NCBI GenBank assembly: GCA_934643865.1
Contig: CAKUCX010000002.1
Coordinates: 1-64,000, forward strand
Direction of reading: 5' to 3'
Source: an uncultured Kiritimatiellota bacterium
GTDB taxonomy: Bacteria > Verrucomicrobiota > Kiritimatiellia > RFP12 > UBA1067
DNA: 64,000 bases
Positions within the stretch are counted from its first letter, which is position 1, and each line of letters begins with the position of its first letter. The translations under genes were made by a program, and so were the position numbers. Below, piece after piece: positions 1 to 8,785 of the stretch. Under the pieces are notes generated by a model, which saw only the letters and a list, made by a program, of their open reading frames with translations, ran no database searches and had not been told where the DNA came from.

Positions 1-25
1 CTTGCCTTACCTCTTCCTACTCCCC

Positions 26-71
26 ATTGCGGAAGTAACCACACCTAATCGGGTGCGTTTACTTCCGCAAT
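26..71. repeat. Large perfect palindrome upstream of tRNA-Ala
   Basis: Thirteen-base arms (26-38 and 59-71) are perfect reverse complements and enclose a smaller CACC/GGGTG hairpin. No T-run follows, so it is not a clear terminator. It may be a REP-like unit or the end of an upstream transcript outside the window. Confidence 0.6.
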
Positions 72-98
72 CTACATTCGGTTTTTGTCATTTTGCCC

Positions 99-127
99 TT
101 GTGTGACGAGAGGGAATCTGATATACT
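99..127 (+). promoter_or_regulatory. Promoter of tRNA-Ala
   Basis: TTGTGT at 99-104, a 17-base spacer and TATACT at 122-127 preceded by TG at 119-120 (extended -10). The tRNA begins 21 bases further on. The layout matches other promoters in this window. Confidence 0.6.
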
Positions 128-148
128 CTTCTTCGTTTTCGGTTCTTT

Positions 149-224
<76 letters not shown>

Positions 225-448
225 GCAGGTCGCCGTCGCTGATCCAAGCTCCGATCATCGAGTCACCCTCGACGCGCACGAAGTACGTGGCGGCCGGACG
301 CTTCACCAGAAGTTCATTCAGGTCAAGAATATCCGCCGAAAAAGCGTCAGCTTTTGAGGGTAGCCGAAGGCCGAGCGGCTCCTGATACTGCTCGGGGCGA
401 CGGAAACCCCGCCACCACCGATCCCGATATTTTTGCTTTAGAACTCAC
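225..448 (-). pseudogene. umuD: umuD remnant (LexA/UmuD S24 peptidase), frameshifted and truncated
   Basis: Read on the minus strand, the GTG at 448 opens a frame containing AGFPSP, the self-cleavage motif of UmuD. That frame soon stops. A second frame continues the protein with LDLNELLVKRPAATYF, then VRVEGDSM (catalytic Ser of the S24 peptidase) and SDGDLLV. The two frames are joined by a one-base shift at the G-run 394-397 (C-run on the coding strand). Homology stops exactly at the CCA end of tRNA-Ala, so the catalytic Lys half is missing and no umuC follows. About 15 residues between EQYQEP and LDLNELL look extra compared with the usual spacing and contain inverted repeats. A clean TGGTATAAT promoter (456-464, minus) sits 7 bases before the GTG. 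In intact form UmuD is the cleaved subunit of the SOS polymerase; here it is non-functional. Confidence 0.7.
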
Positions 449-745
449 GGCGTTAATTATACCATTTCCGTGTTCTCAAAGCCACCTCGCAGCTGGGAAA
501 TGGAGGAGTAGATTCTACGCATTCTTGGAGGCTTGTAAAGGCCACAGAGGCTCCGGCCGCCGCGAGCCGCTCGCCGGAGTGGAATTGACGCATTGCCAGG
601 TGAAAAGAATCCACACACCGGTGAACCTGGTCAAACCGCGTTTCACCCTTGATTTTATTGGCCAATCTATGTTTCCTCAGAGTGTGTCTCGCGCGTGGGC
701 GCGAAGATCGGCGTTTATTTCCAGCGCCAATTATCAGCGGAAATA

Positions 746-754
746 TGATATAAT
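746..754 (+). promoter_or_regulatory. Extended -10 before the defence operon
   Basis: TGATATAAT lies at 746-754 in an otherwise gene-poor stretch (449-861). It is the best promoter candidate for the SNF2 helicase gene. No clear -35 is seen. Short start-stop frames between 791 and 860 could not be supported as genes; I see nothing else in this gap. Confidence 0.45.
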
Positions 755-861
755 CAATCATAAAAGTTTTTAGCGCCAAAAGGACATCAAATGGATAGGA
801 ACAGCAAAAGATGAGGCGCTTGGCGAAGATCAGTTGATCTGCGTCTTGACAATGGAGCAAA

Positions 862-3800
862 ATGACCCAAGAAAGAACAACATTTAGCGCCGGTATGCGG
901 CTGAGAATCCGCGATGCGGAATGGTTCGTCCGAAGGGTCGAGCCAGTTCGCGCCGGTGGGCAGGCACTTTATGTGCGTGGCGTGACGTGTCCTGTCCAGG
1001 GGCGCGACCAGATTTTCTGGACCGAAGCGGAACGCGACGCTCGTGGGGACATTGCCATTGAGGTGATTCGCCCCGAGAACACGAATCTCGCGCTTGATAC
1101 ATCGTCCCATGCAATCAAGACGCGCCTCAGAATTGAATCTGTTGCACGCCACAACCCCGTGTCCAGCGGCAAGATTGCCCTCGCACATCATGCGGCGATG
1201 GATGTCCTCGACTATCAGCTCCAGCCCGCATACAAGGCGCTGAACTCAGACCGAGACCCTCGTTCACGAATACTCATCGCCGACGCCGTCGGCCTCGGCA
1301 AGACGCTGGAAGCAGGCATCCTTTTGACAGAACTCATCTGTCGCGGAACAGCCAAGCGCATTCTAGTCGTCACGCTCAAATCCATGATGGCGCAGTTCCA
1401 AAAAGAAATGTGGTGTCGATTCGCCATCCCGCTTGTCCGTCTTGATTCAGCAGGTCTCCAGCGCATACGAAGCGAGATCCCGTCGAACCACAATCCGTTC
1501 AACTTCTACGACAAGACCATCATCTCCGTCGATACGTTGAAGCAGGACAACCAGTTCAAGAGTGCGCTCGAATCAGCCCGGTGGGATGTTATAGTAATCG
1601 ACGAGGCGCACAACGTCTCTGCTCGTGGACGGAACCAGCGGGCGCAGCGCGCTCGTCTCGCGGAGCGTCTTTCCTCTCAGTGCGACCACATGATACTGCT
1701 TTCCGCGACGCCGCACGACGGCTCGAAGGAGAGCTTTGCGTCGCTGATGAACCTTCTCGACCCGCTTGCGATACCAAATCCGTCAAAGTACGGTCCCAAG
1801 GACATCGAGGGACTCTACGAACGCCGTTTCAAGAAGGATGTCGCGGCAGAAATAGCGGCGCACTTCCCGGAGCGCATCCTTGTGCCTCTTGAAGCCGGAG
1901 CGTCCCTTCCTGAGCTTGCGCTCCATGATGCGCTGAAGGGGCTCTCCCTGGAGATGGACGCTGGCCGTCGCAAGGGTGACGTGATGTTTAAGACGACGCT
2001 CGTGAAGTCGCTTCTCTCGTCACCGGCAGCATTCATTGAGACTGTCTCAAAGCGTCTGGCAAATCTGAAGACGGCTCCTGGCGACATCAAGAAGCTGGAG
2101 AACCTGAAGGCGCTTGCCGAGGACATCGGGAATGCCGACTTCATGAAGTACCAGATGCTCGTCCGTTACCTGAAAGACCGGAAAACGGGCTGGAACAAAC
2201 GGGACGAGGCGGACAGGATTGTCATCTTCACGGAGAGGATCAAGACAAAAGAGTTTCTTCTGAACACCCTCCCGGGAGACATTGGCCTCAACAGGAAGGC
2301 AATCGCCTCCATCGACGGAGGGATGAAGGACGTCGACATCATGCACACCGTAGAGCAGTTCGGCCTTGCCAACTCTCCGCTCCGTGTGCTGATTGCATCC
2401 GATGTCGCATCCGAAGGCATCAACCTGCACTATTTTGCCCATAGGCTCATACACTTTGACATCCCCTGGTCGCTCATTACTTTCCAGCAGCGCAACGGGC
2501 GCATCGACCGCTATGGCCAGCGCAAACAGCCAATAATAACATTCCTTTTGTCCTCGGTGGACGGTACGCAGGACGACTTGAATGTGATGCGGCATGTCAT
2601 CGACCGTGAAATCAACGCGCACGACAACATAGGCGCCCCCGGACAGCTCATGGGCGTGTATGACGCGAAGGAAGAGGAGAACATCGTCGCACGCGCCTAC
2701 CAGGCTGTGAAGAATGGCGCAGAGACCATTGCGGCCCTCGATTCGGCCATTGGCGAGGAGCGCGGCGGGACAGAGCCCGCCGCACAGCACTCGGATGGTG
2801 AGGATAACGACTTCGACATCTTCTCTCTCGTAGGCGCTGGAGCTACGGCATTCGGCAACGATGAAAGTGTGAAGGATTCCGCGAAGGCGCAGAAGAGCGA
2901 GCCGACGACGATATTCGCCTCCGAAAGCGACTATCTCGCCGCTGGCCTTGAGTTCATGCAGGGCGTGTCGCATTACAGATACGGGACGCTTCTCCGCGAT
3001 GAACGCACAGGACTTCTTTCGCTCCCGATGACGGACGCTCTCAAATCATGGTGCAGACATGTCTTGCCTTACGAGCTGAGACGGCAGATAGGCGACTCGA
3101 ATGAGCTCAAGTTCACGACCGACGCCGTGGCGATGCAACGCGAGACACAATTTGCCCGTAGCCTGGCGGTGGCAGACTCTGATGATGAAGGCTCCGTTCC
3201 CGAAGAGGCCTGGCCGACAGTCTCCTACCTCTGGCCCCTCAATCCTGTCTCGCGCTGGATAACGGAGAACATTAACGCCACGTTTGGATCGCTCTCCGCT
3301 CCTGTTCTTAGAATCGCCGGTCTCTCAAATCCCGTGTTCCTGATTTATGCGCAAGCCCCGAATGAACACGGTGAGCCCTTGGTTCAGCAATGGTTTGTTG
3401 TTTCTTTCAAATGTGGCCGGACAGGGCCGGCCACACAAAACTCTTATCTGAGTGAAGTGTTGCCCGCTCCATCTGGCAACATCGCCGCATTGCTTTCGCC
3501 ATACGGGTTGGATACCCCTAAATTCTCCAATACCGCAGGGACGGATGAAACTCTTGGGTCAGATGAGATGGCCGTTCTCAATTCGCTGCGGCTTCCTGCA
3601 ATAGAGGCGGTTAAGCCGCGTCTCGAGGAACTTGTTGCTGCATACGAAGCGGAGAATGCCCCTCGAAATGCGACACTTATGGAAAAGCTGAAGATCCGTC
3701 TCCGGGGTGCAATGGAGCAGCTGGAGTTTGTATTCGACGGCTACGATGAAGGCGTAAAGCGCATGCGCAGAAGATCGTTCGACAACGCCAAGCGCAACAG

Positions 3801-3918
3801 ACAGGACGCATATGACAACTTCAAGACGTGGACAGAGACGCACTGCACGCCGTCCCCGTACAGGCTATGCCAGATCATCGCAGTCCTGACGGGGAAGAAA
3901 GGAGGCGTCAATGGCTGA
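862..3918 (+). CDS. SNF2-type helicase, DISARM DrmD-like
   Basis: A 1018-residue SF2/SNF2 ATPase. Walker A GLGKT is near residue 144, DEAH near 247, and the motif VI stretch QQRNGRIDRYGQ near 542. The N-terminal 100 residues precede the motor as in DrmD-type helicases. DrmD proteins belong to class 1 DISARM, a phage-restriction system in which a methyltransferase marks self DNA and helicases act on incoming DNA. GGAG precedes the ATG by a few bases. The 3' end overlaps the methyltransferase start by 8 bases, so the two are cotranslated. Two hairpin repeats lie inside the frame, at about residues 634-646 and 851-873. They add short hydrophilic insertions without disturbing helicase motifs. Assignment to the SNF2 family is firm; the DrmD label is by size, motif layout and neighbours. 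Confidence 0.85.
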   Translation: MTQERTTFSAGMRLRIRDAEWFVRRVEPVRAGGQALYVRGVTCPVQGRDQIFWTEAERDARGDIAIEVIRPENTNLALDTSSHAIKTRLRIESVARHNPVSSGKIALAHHAAMDVLDYQLQPAYKALNSDRDPRSRILIADAVGLGKTLEAGILLTELICRGTAKRILVVTLKSMMAQFQKEMWCRFAIPLVRLDSAGLQRIRSEIPSNHNPFNFYDKTIISVDTLKQDNQFKSALESARWDVIVIDEAHNVSARGRNQRAQRARLAERLSSQCDHMILLSATPHDGSKESFASLMNLLDPLAIPNPSKYGPKDIEGLYERRFKKDVAAEIAAHFPERILVPLEAGASLPELALHDALKGLSLEMDAGRRKGDVMFKTTLVKSLLSSPAAFIETVSKRLANLKTAPGDIKKLENLKALAEDIGNADFMKYQMLVRYLKDRKTGWNKRDEADRIVIFTERIKTKEFLLNTLPGDIGLNRKAIASIDGGMKDVDIMHTVEQFGLANSPLRVLIASDVASEGINLHYFAHRLIHFDIPWSLITFQQRNGRIDRYGQRKQPIITFLLSSVDGTQDDLNVMRHVIDREINAHDNIGAPGQLMGVYDAKEEENIVARAYQAVKNGAETIAALDSAIGEERGGTEPAAQHSDGEDNDFDIFSLVGAGATAFGNDESVKDSAKAQKSEPTTIFASESDYLAAGLEFMQGVSHYRYGTLLRDERTGLLSLPMTDALKSWCRHVLPYELRRQIGDSNELKFTTDAVAMQRETQFARSLAVADSDDEGSVPEEAWPTVSYLWPLNPVSRWITENINATFGSLSAPVLRIAGLSNPVFLIYAQAPNEHGEPLVQQWFVVSFKCGRTGPATQNSYLSEVLPAPSGNIAALLSPYGLDTPKFSNTAGTDETLGSDEMAVLNSLRLPAIEAVKPRLEELVAAYEAENAPRNATLMEKLKIRLRGAMEQLEFVFDGYDEGVKRMRRRSFDNAKRNRQDAYDNFKTWTETHCTPSPYRLCQIIAVLTGKKGGVNG
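2762..2797. repeat. Diverged REP hairpin inside the helicase gene
   Basis: Eight-base perfect stem GCGGCGGG/CCCGCCGC with loop ACAGAG, followed by ACAGCACTC and then GGATG. It aligns with the copies at 3412 and 8330, but both stem arms differ at two paired positions, so pairing is kept. The encoded RGGTEPAAQHSD parallels CGRTGPATQHSH in the methyltransferase copy. Confidence 0.7.
3412..3480. repeat. REPIN (two inverted REP hairpins) inside the helicase gene
   Basis: Left unit 3412-3435: TGTGGCCGG, loop ACAGGG, CCGGCCACA, then tail ACAAAACTC. Right unit 3459-3480: GTTGCCCG, loop CTCCAT, CTGGCAAC, preceded by head GAGTG. The right unit matches the reverse complement of the left, which gives a REPIN of 69 bases (23 codons) that keeps the reading frame. 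Confidence 0.8.
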
Positions 3919-6900
3919 GTTTATTGGCATCAGAAACGAGAACGAGTTTTACTTCGCCCATTACCTTTCGTCGCTCATGGACGACGAACTGAAGGAGATA
4001 TGCTCGTCCGACGAGATGAAGGCCGCCTGCGACAAGCTCTACAAGCTCCAGCAGGAGTACCATGACTTGCAGGAGGCTCGGGAACTTGTCAAGCGTCGCC
4101 GCCCGGCTGCGTTTAGCGAGGACAGGACGGATTACTTTTCTAGACTCAGGGCGTTCCACTCCCATATTGCCGACATCCTTGGCTATGCTGCTGACTGGAT
4201 TTCACCAGGAACTCGTCTCTTCCCAGGCGCAAAGTTGACGGTCCCCGTCTCTGGCATTCTTGCCGGAAAGGATGGCAACGTACAAGCCGTCCTCATTGAA
4301 TCCTGCTACGACTATGCGGCGAGCGTCCGTTTTTCAACTGAGGGCATTCTCGAGAATTTCCTGACATCGGAGCAGACAGCCGTCGAGGGCCTCCCCGAAG
4401 TCTCCAGGCAGATGCTTGCGGACAGGATATGCCTTGGCAAGTCAAAATCGGAAAAGCCGACCTGGGAGAACATCATCTCAAATGAGATATTCTCCTCGGA
4501 AACTTCTCCCCGGTTCATAGTCGTATTGGGTGAGGATTCGATTCTGCTTGCAGATCAGAAAAAATGGCCAGAGAAGCGCACCCTCATCTTCGAGCTGGAT
4601 GAGATATATTCGCGGGGCGAACGAGCGACATTCAGGGCGATGGCAAGTCTTCTTTCCAAGACGGCTCTTGCGCCCGACGGCGCGACGCCGCTTCCAGACA
4701 GGCTCGACGAGAACTCCCACAAGAACGCCTTTGGTGTCTCCAAGACGCTGCGCTATGCGATGCGTGAGGCGATTGAACTCCTTGGAAATGCGATATTGAG
4801 GGGAATGGGGAACGGGGAAGAGGGAGGGCGGCTGCCCTCAGCCGCCGAAGTATCGGCCCCTGCTCTTTCCAAAGAGTGCATCATTGTGATGTACCGCTTC
4901 CTGTTTGTGCTTTTCCTGGAGTCGCGCAAGGATCTCGGGTATTTCGAGACAACTCAGAATGTGGACGACATGTTCTGGAGTGCATACGGCTTCGACCATC
5001 TTCGCGATCTCGAGACAGTGCCGCTCATGACAGACGCCGATAAAAGCGGGCACTACTTCGACCGCTCCATCAAGCAGCTGTTCGCAAAGATATGGTGGGG
5101 CATAGGAGAGAGGAAACAGGGAATAGGGAATAGGGAACAGGGGATAGCGAATGGGGAACAGGGAACTGGGAACAGGGAGGGTGTTGATGCATTTAGAATC
5201 TTGCCATTGAAAGCACATCTCTTCGATCCAGAACGAACACCCTTGTTCAACGATGCAGAGATACCGAACGATGTTTGGCAGAGAATCGTCTATTCGCTTT
5301 CCATTGGCGAGGCGGGAACGGGACGCCGCAAGCGCAAGGGCCGTATTTCGTATGCGCAACTCGGAATCCAACAGCTTGGCGCGGTCTATGAGGCGCTCCT
5401 GAGCTACACGGGCTTCAATGCGAAAACCGATCTCTATGAAGTCGCGGCGGCGGGTTCGGACATCTTCGACACCGGCTACTTCGTGACAGCTGAAGACCTC
5501 AAGGACTACACGAACGAAGAAAAGGTCGCGAATTCAGACGGAACTCTCGTATGCCACCCAAGAGGGGCGTTCATCTACCGCATGGCTGGACGCGACCGCG
5601 AACGTTCGGCTTCATACTATACGCCGGAAGTCCTTACTCGCTGTCTCGTGCGTCTCGCCCTCAAGGAGCGCATCCCGGACGAAATGCCAGCGGACGAGGT
5701 GATGCAGCTTACCGTGTGCGAGCCAGCAATGGGGTCCGCCGCATTCTTGAACGAGGCAATCGACCAGCTCGCCGACATCTACCTCAAGAAGAAGCAGAAG
5801 GAGCTGAAGCGCACCATCCCCGTCGAGAGGTACGCGGCAGAAAAGGCTCGCGTAAAGATGGTGATAGCCGACAACAACGTCTTCGGCGTTGACCTGAACC
5901 CGACCGCCGCAGACCTCGCTGAAGTCTCGCTCTGGCTCGGCTCCATCGGTGGCGAGAGATTGCCGACCGGACAGGATTGCGACGAGCCGTACATCCCGTG
6001 GTTCGGCACCCAACTCAAGTGCGGCAACTCCATCATCGGATGCCGCCGTGAGGTCGTGTTCCGCGACGGAACGCGCAAGGCCGTTGGCTTCGGCGAGGAT
6101 TTCCCGAAGAACGCCGTTTGGCACTTCCTCATACCCGACGAGGGCATGGCCATTAACCTTGACGCCGTCGTAAAAGGCATCGTAGGAGATGAAGTTGCCG
6201 AGCGGCTCAAGAAGTGGAAAAAGGCGTTTGCTCTCCCCGACAAAAAGCGACAGTACGAGAATTACGACAGAACCTGGAAGCGGATGAGCACGCTGTCTGA
6301 GGCGATTGACAAGATATGGAGAAGCGCGGCGGATGACATCGCCTCGCTCGACGAACGGACACGGGATGACGTGGCGTACTTTGGACACGAACCGAAGGCC
6401 AATGCAATCTCCGACTTGAAGACAAAAGACCGACAACTCTGGACGGAGCTTTCGCGTGACGAATACGGCAATATCGACTACTCGAAGTCGCTTGGTTCCG
6501 TATCTGACTATTTCCGCCTCAAGACGATCCTCGATCTTTGGTGTTCCCTTTGGTTTTGGCCGCTCGACAAGACGGAACGTCTGCCGACTTGGGCTGATTT
6601 CGAGGCGGCCGTCAGGGTGCTGACAAGAAGCGACTTCGACGAGAAGGAACAGATGGAGCTGGACCTTGGCATCGGCGAGTTGCGCCTTACCACCGCCGGA
6701 ACCGAGCTGGAAAAGGAATTCAAGAGGAACCCGACCCTTGGCAACCTTTACAAACTGTTCCCGTTCATCGAGACGTCCGAGGCAATAGCCGAGCGTCATC
6801 ACTTCCTGCACTGGGAGCTGGAGTTCGCGCCGGTGTTCAAGAATCGCGGCGGTTTCGACTTGATAATCGGAAACCCGCCGTGGGTGAATGTAGAATTTGA

Positions 6901-8767
6901 TGAAGGTGGATTATTATCCGAATATGAGCCGAAGATCGCGGTACGCAATTATTCCGCTTCAGAAGTGGTGGCCGCAAGGAGGGGATTGATATCAGATGAG
7001 ACTGTCCATGATGGGTATTTAGACGAATATTCATGTGTTAACGGTCAACAGCATTTCCTAACATCTTCTAATAATTATCCTGATTTAGAGGGGATGAAGG
7101 CAAATCTGTTTCAGAATTTTGTCCCTTTAGCAATGAGGTTAATGAATCCTGACGCCATAACGGCATATGTCCATCCTGAAAATTTATATTTGGATGCGAA
7201 AGGGGATAAAATTCGCCAAATGATTTATCCTAGGTTACTTTTACATGCGCAATTCAGAAATGAATTAAAGCTATTTGATATTGGGAATACGCGTGTGTTT
7301 AGCCTCAATGTGTATGGACAGATAAAAGACCATGTCAAATTTAAGAATATCTCGACATTGTTCCACCCTTGTACGTTGGAGCAGTCTTTGAGTATGAGCG
7401 ATTCAAGCGCTCCAATTCCGCTTGAGAAGACAAATGATGGTCATTGGAATTTGTGTGGTCATTGTGATAGGGTTGTAGATATTTCTAACGATGAATTGGC
7501 CTTGTTTGCAAAGTTTATTGATGGTGAAGGCGTTTCCCCATTGCAAACTAGATTACCTTCGATTTATTTGCGGCAGATAATAGGAAAGTTATTTCATGCA
7601 TTTACAAATGTCCAATGCAAATTTGCTTCTAAAAACTTTGAGACTACTGAGTGTTGGGACCCTTCTGCTCACAATGAAGTTGGATTGATTGGAGGGAAAG
7701 CGACATTTCCATCAAATAGCTGTGATGAAATTTATTCTGGCCCGACCATCTTTGTCGCTAATCCAGTATATCAGACACCTCGCAAGAATTGTTCATCTCA
7801 TCGCGATTATGAGATGGTTGACCTTACAGCAGTCAATGAAAGTTATCTTCCACGTTCGATTACAAATCGGAAAAGTGATTCAACTACATATAGGGCCCAT
7901 GTACCTGTTTGCCTTGGTAAGTGCATAAGTGATCAATTTAGAATTATTTGTAGATGTCGAATCGATCCCAAGGGGGAGCGAACATTGATACCGAGCATTT
8001 CCGCCAAAGAGTATTTGCATATAAATGGGATTATCTCTTATTGCTTTGACGATTTATCTGAATTGATCAATTCTTCAGGAACATGGTCTTCGATTCCATA
8101 TGATTGGTTTATTCGTACGACCCAAAAAACTCATTTCCGAAAGGATATTGCACAATATCTTCCAGCCCTTCCTGACAACCCGATGATTCGGGCACGTTCG
8201 CTTCTTTTGAATTGCGTGAACCGCGATTATGCTGATTTGTGGCGCGAGGCTTGGGATGATGCGTATTTGACTGATGGCTGGCTGTCGAGCGATCCAAGAT
8301 TGACGAAGTGGGCTGATCATTTTGGGGGATGTGGCCGGACAGGGCCGGCCACACAACACTCTCATGAATGGCGGTGGGAGACGCCGCTTCGCACGCAACT
8401 CGACCGCCGTCAGGCGCTCGTTGAGCTTGATGTGATTGTGACGAAGGCACTGGGGTTGTCGCTTGATGATTTGCTGTTGATGTATCGCGTGTCGTTCCCA
8501 GTCCTGCGCAAGTACGAGGCCGACACCTACTACGATCAGAACGGACGGTGTGTGTTCTCGGCGAAGAGTGGCGAGTCGTATCTCTCGCGGCAGGAGTGGG
8601 AGTCAATCAAGGACATGAAGGAGGGCGAGTTCAAGAAGACGATCACCGAGACCGTCTTCAGCGACACGCTCACCGAGCGCACGATCACCTACACGGCCCC
8701 GTTCTTCAAAAAGGATCGCGAGGCCGACTACAAAGAAGCCTGGGAAATGCTGGAGAAAAGGGATTGA
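3911..8767 (+). CDS. Large N6-adenine DNA methyltransferase (DrmMI/Eco57I-like)
   Basis: A 1618-residue protein with methyltransferase motif I (PAMGSAAFL near residue 605) and catalytic motif IV NPPW near residue 988, the N6-adenine/Eco57I class. The long N-terminal part lacks an obvious restriction-nuclease motif that I can identify. Residues about 990-1470 are encoded by clearly AT-rich DNA (6890-8300), where a target-recognition domain is expected; the flanking parts are about 50-55% GC. This suggests specificity-domain exchange. The gene has an AAAGGAGG ribosome site and overlaps the helicase gene by 8 bases. Repeats are embedded in frame: a GGCGGCTG palindrome (4827), a heptamer array (5119-5174) and a REP unit (8330). 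Likely role is self-marking of host DNA; a restriction role (type IIG style) is the alternative. Confidence 0.85.
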   Translation: MAEFIGIRNENEFYFAHYLSSLMDDELKEICSSDEMKAACDKLYKLQQEYHDLQEARELVKRRRPAAFSEDRTDYFSRLRAFHSHIADILGYAADWISPGTRLFPGAKLTVPVSGILAGKDGNVQAVLIESCYDYAASVRFSTEGILENFLTSEQTAVEGLPEVSRQMLADRICLGKSKSEKPTWENIISNEIFSSETSPRFIVVLGEDSILLADQKKWPEKRTLIFELDEIYSRGERATFRAMASLLSKTALAPDGATPLPDRLDENSHKNAFGVSKTLRYAMREAIELLGNAILRGMGNGEEGGRLPSAAEVSAPALSKECIIVMYRFLFVLFLESRKDLGYFETTQNVDDMFWSAYGFDHLRDLETVPLMTDADKSGHYFDRSIKQLFAKIWWGIGERKQGIGNREQGIANGEQGTGNREGVDAFRILPLKAHLFDPERTPLFNDAEIPNDVWQRIVYSLSIGEAGTGRRKRKGRISYAQLGIQQLGAVYEALLSYTGFNAKTDLYEVAAAGSDIFDTGYFVTAEDLKDYTNEEKVANSDGTLVCHPRGAFIYRMAGRDRERSASYYTPEVLTRCLVRLALKERIPDEMPADEVMQLTVCEPAMGSAAFLNEAIDQLADIYLKKKQKELKRTIPVERYAAEKARVKMVIADNNVFGVDLNPTAADLAEVSLWLGSIGGERLPTGQDCDEPYIPWFGTQLKCGNSIIGCRREVVFRDGTRKAVGFGEDFPKNAVWHFLIPDEGMAINLDAVVKGIVGDEVAERLKKWKKAFALPDKKRQYENYDRTWKRMSTLSEAIDKIWRSAADDIASLDERTRDDVAYFGHEPKANAISDLKTKDRQLWTELSRDEYGNIDYSKSLGSVSDYFRLKTILDLWCSLWFWPLDKTERLPTWADFEAAVRVLTRSDFDEKEQMELDLGIGELRLTTAGTELEKEFKRNPTLGNLYKLFPFIETSEAIAERHHFLHWELEFAPVFKNRGGFDLIIGNPPWVNVEFDEGGLLSEYEPKIAVRNYSASEVVAARRGLISDETVHDGYLDEYSCVNGQQHFLTSSNNYPDLEGMKANLFQNFVPLAMRLMNPDAITAYVHPENLYLDAKGDKIRQMIYPRLLLHAQFRNELKLFDIGNTRVFSLNVYGQIKDHVKFKNISTLFHPCTLEQSLSMSDSSAPIPLEKTNDGHWNLCGHCDRVVDISNDELALFAKFIDGEGVSPLQTRLPSIYLRQIIGKLFHAFTNVQCKFASKNFETTECWDPSAHNEVGLIGGKATFPSNSCDEIYSGPTIFVANPVYQTPRKNCSSHRDYEMVDLTAVNESYLPRSITNRKSDSTTYRAHVPVCLGKCISDQFRIICRCRIDPKGERTLIPSISAKEYLHINGIISYCFDDLSELINSSGTWSSIPYDWFIRTTQKTHFRKDIAQYLPALPDNPMIRARSLLLNCVNRDYADLWREAWDDAYLTDGWLSSDPRLTKWADHFGGCGRTGPATQHSHEWRWETPLRTQLDRRQALVELDVIVTKALGLSLDDLLLMYRVSFPVLRKYEADTYYDQNGRCVFSAKSGESYLSRQEWESIKDMKEGEFKKTITETVFSDTLTERTITYTAPFFKKDREADYKEAWEMLEKRD
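4799..4846. repeat. GGGGAAN repeats followed by a palindrome, in frame
   Basis: Three or four GGGGAA-type units (4802-4826) lead into the perfect hairpin GGCGGCTG-CCCT-CAGCCGCC (4827-4846). The encoded RGMGNGEEGGRLPSAAE looks like low-complexity insertion in the methyltransferase. Confidence 0.55.
5119..5174. repeat. Heptamer tandem array GGGAAYA x8, in frame
   Basis: Eight consecutive 7-base units of GGGAATA/GGGAACA type. Because three units make seven codons, the protein shows a heptapeptide pattern (QGIGNRE, QGIANGE, QGTGNRE). It is an insertion in the methyltransferase frame. Confidence 0.75.
8330..8363. repeat. Single REP hairpin inside the methyltransferase gene
   Basis: TGTGGCCGG, loop ACAGGG, CCGGCCACA and tail ACAACACTC, nearly identical to the left REPIN unit at 3412. 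No inverted partner follows. It sits where the AT-rich recognition region returns to normal composition. Confidence 0.8.
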
Positions 8768-8785
8768 AACATAGGAGGTTTTTGT

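Noticed and set aside
2047..2973. 308-residue minus-strand frame inside the helicase gene
   Set aside because: Shadow frame; the plus-strand frame has complete SNF2 motifs.
5119..5174. CRISPR-like array
   Set aside because: Units are 7 bases with no spacers; no cas genes in the window.
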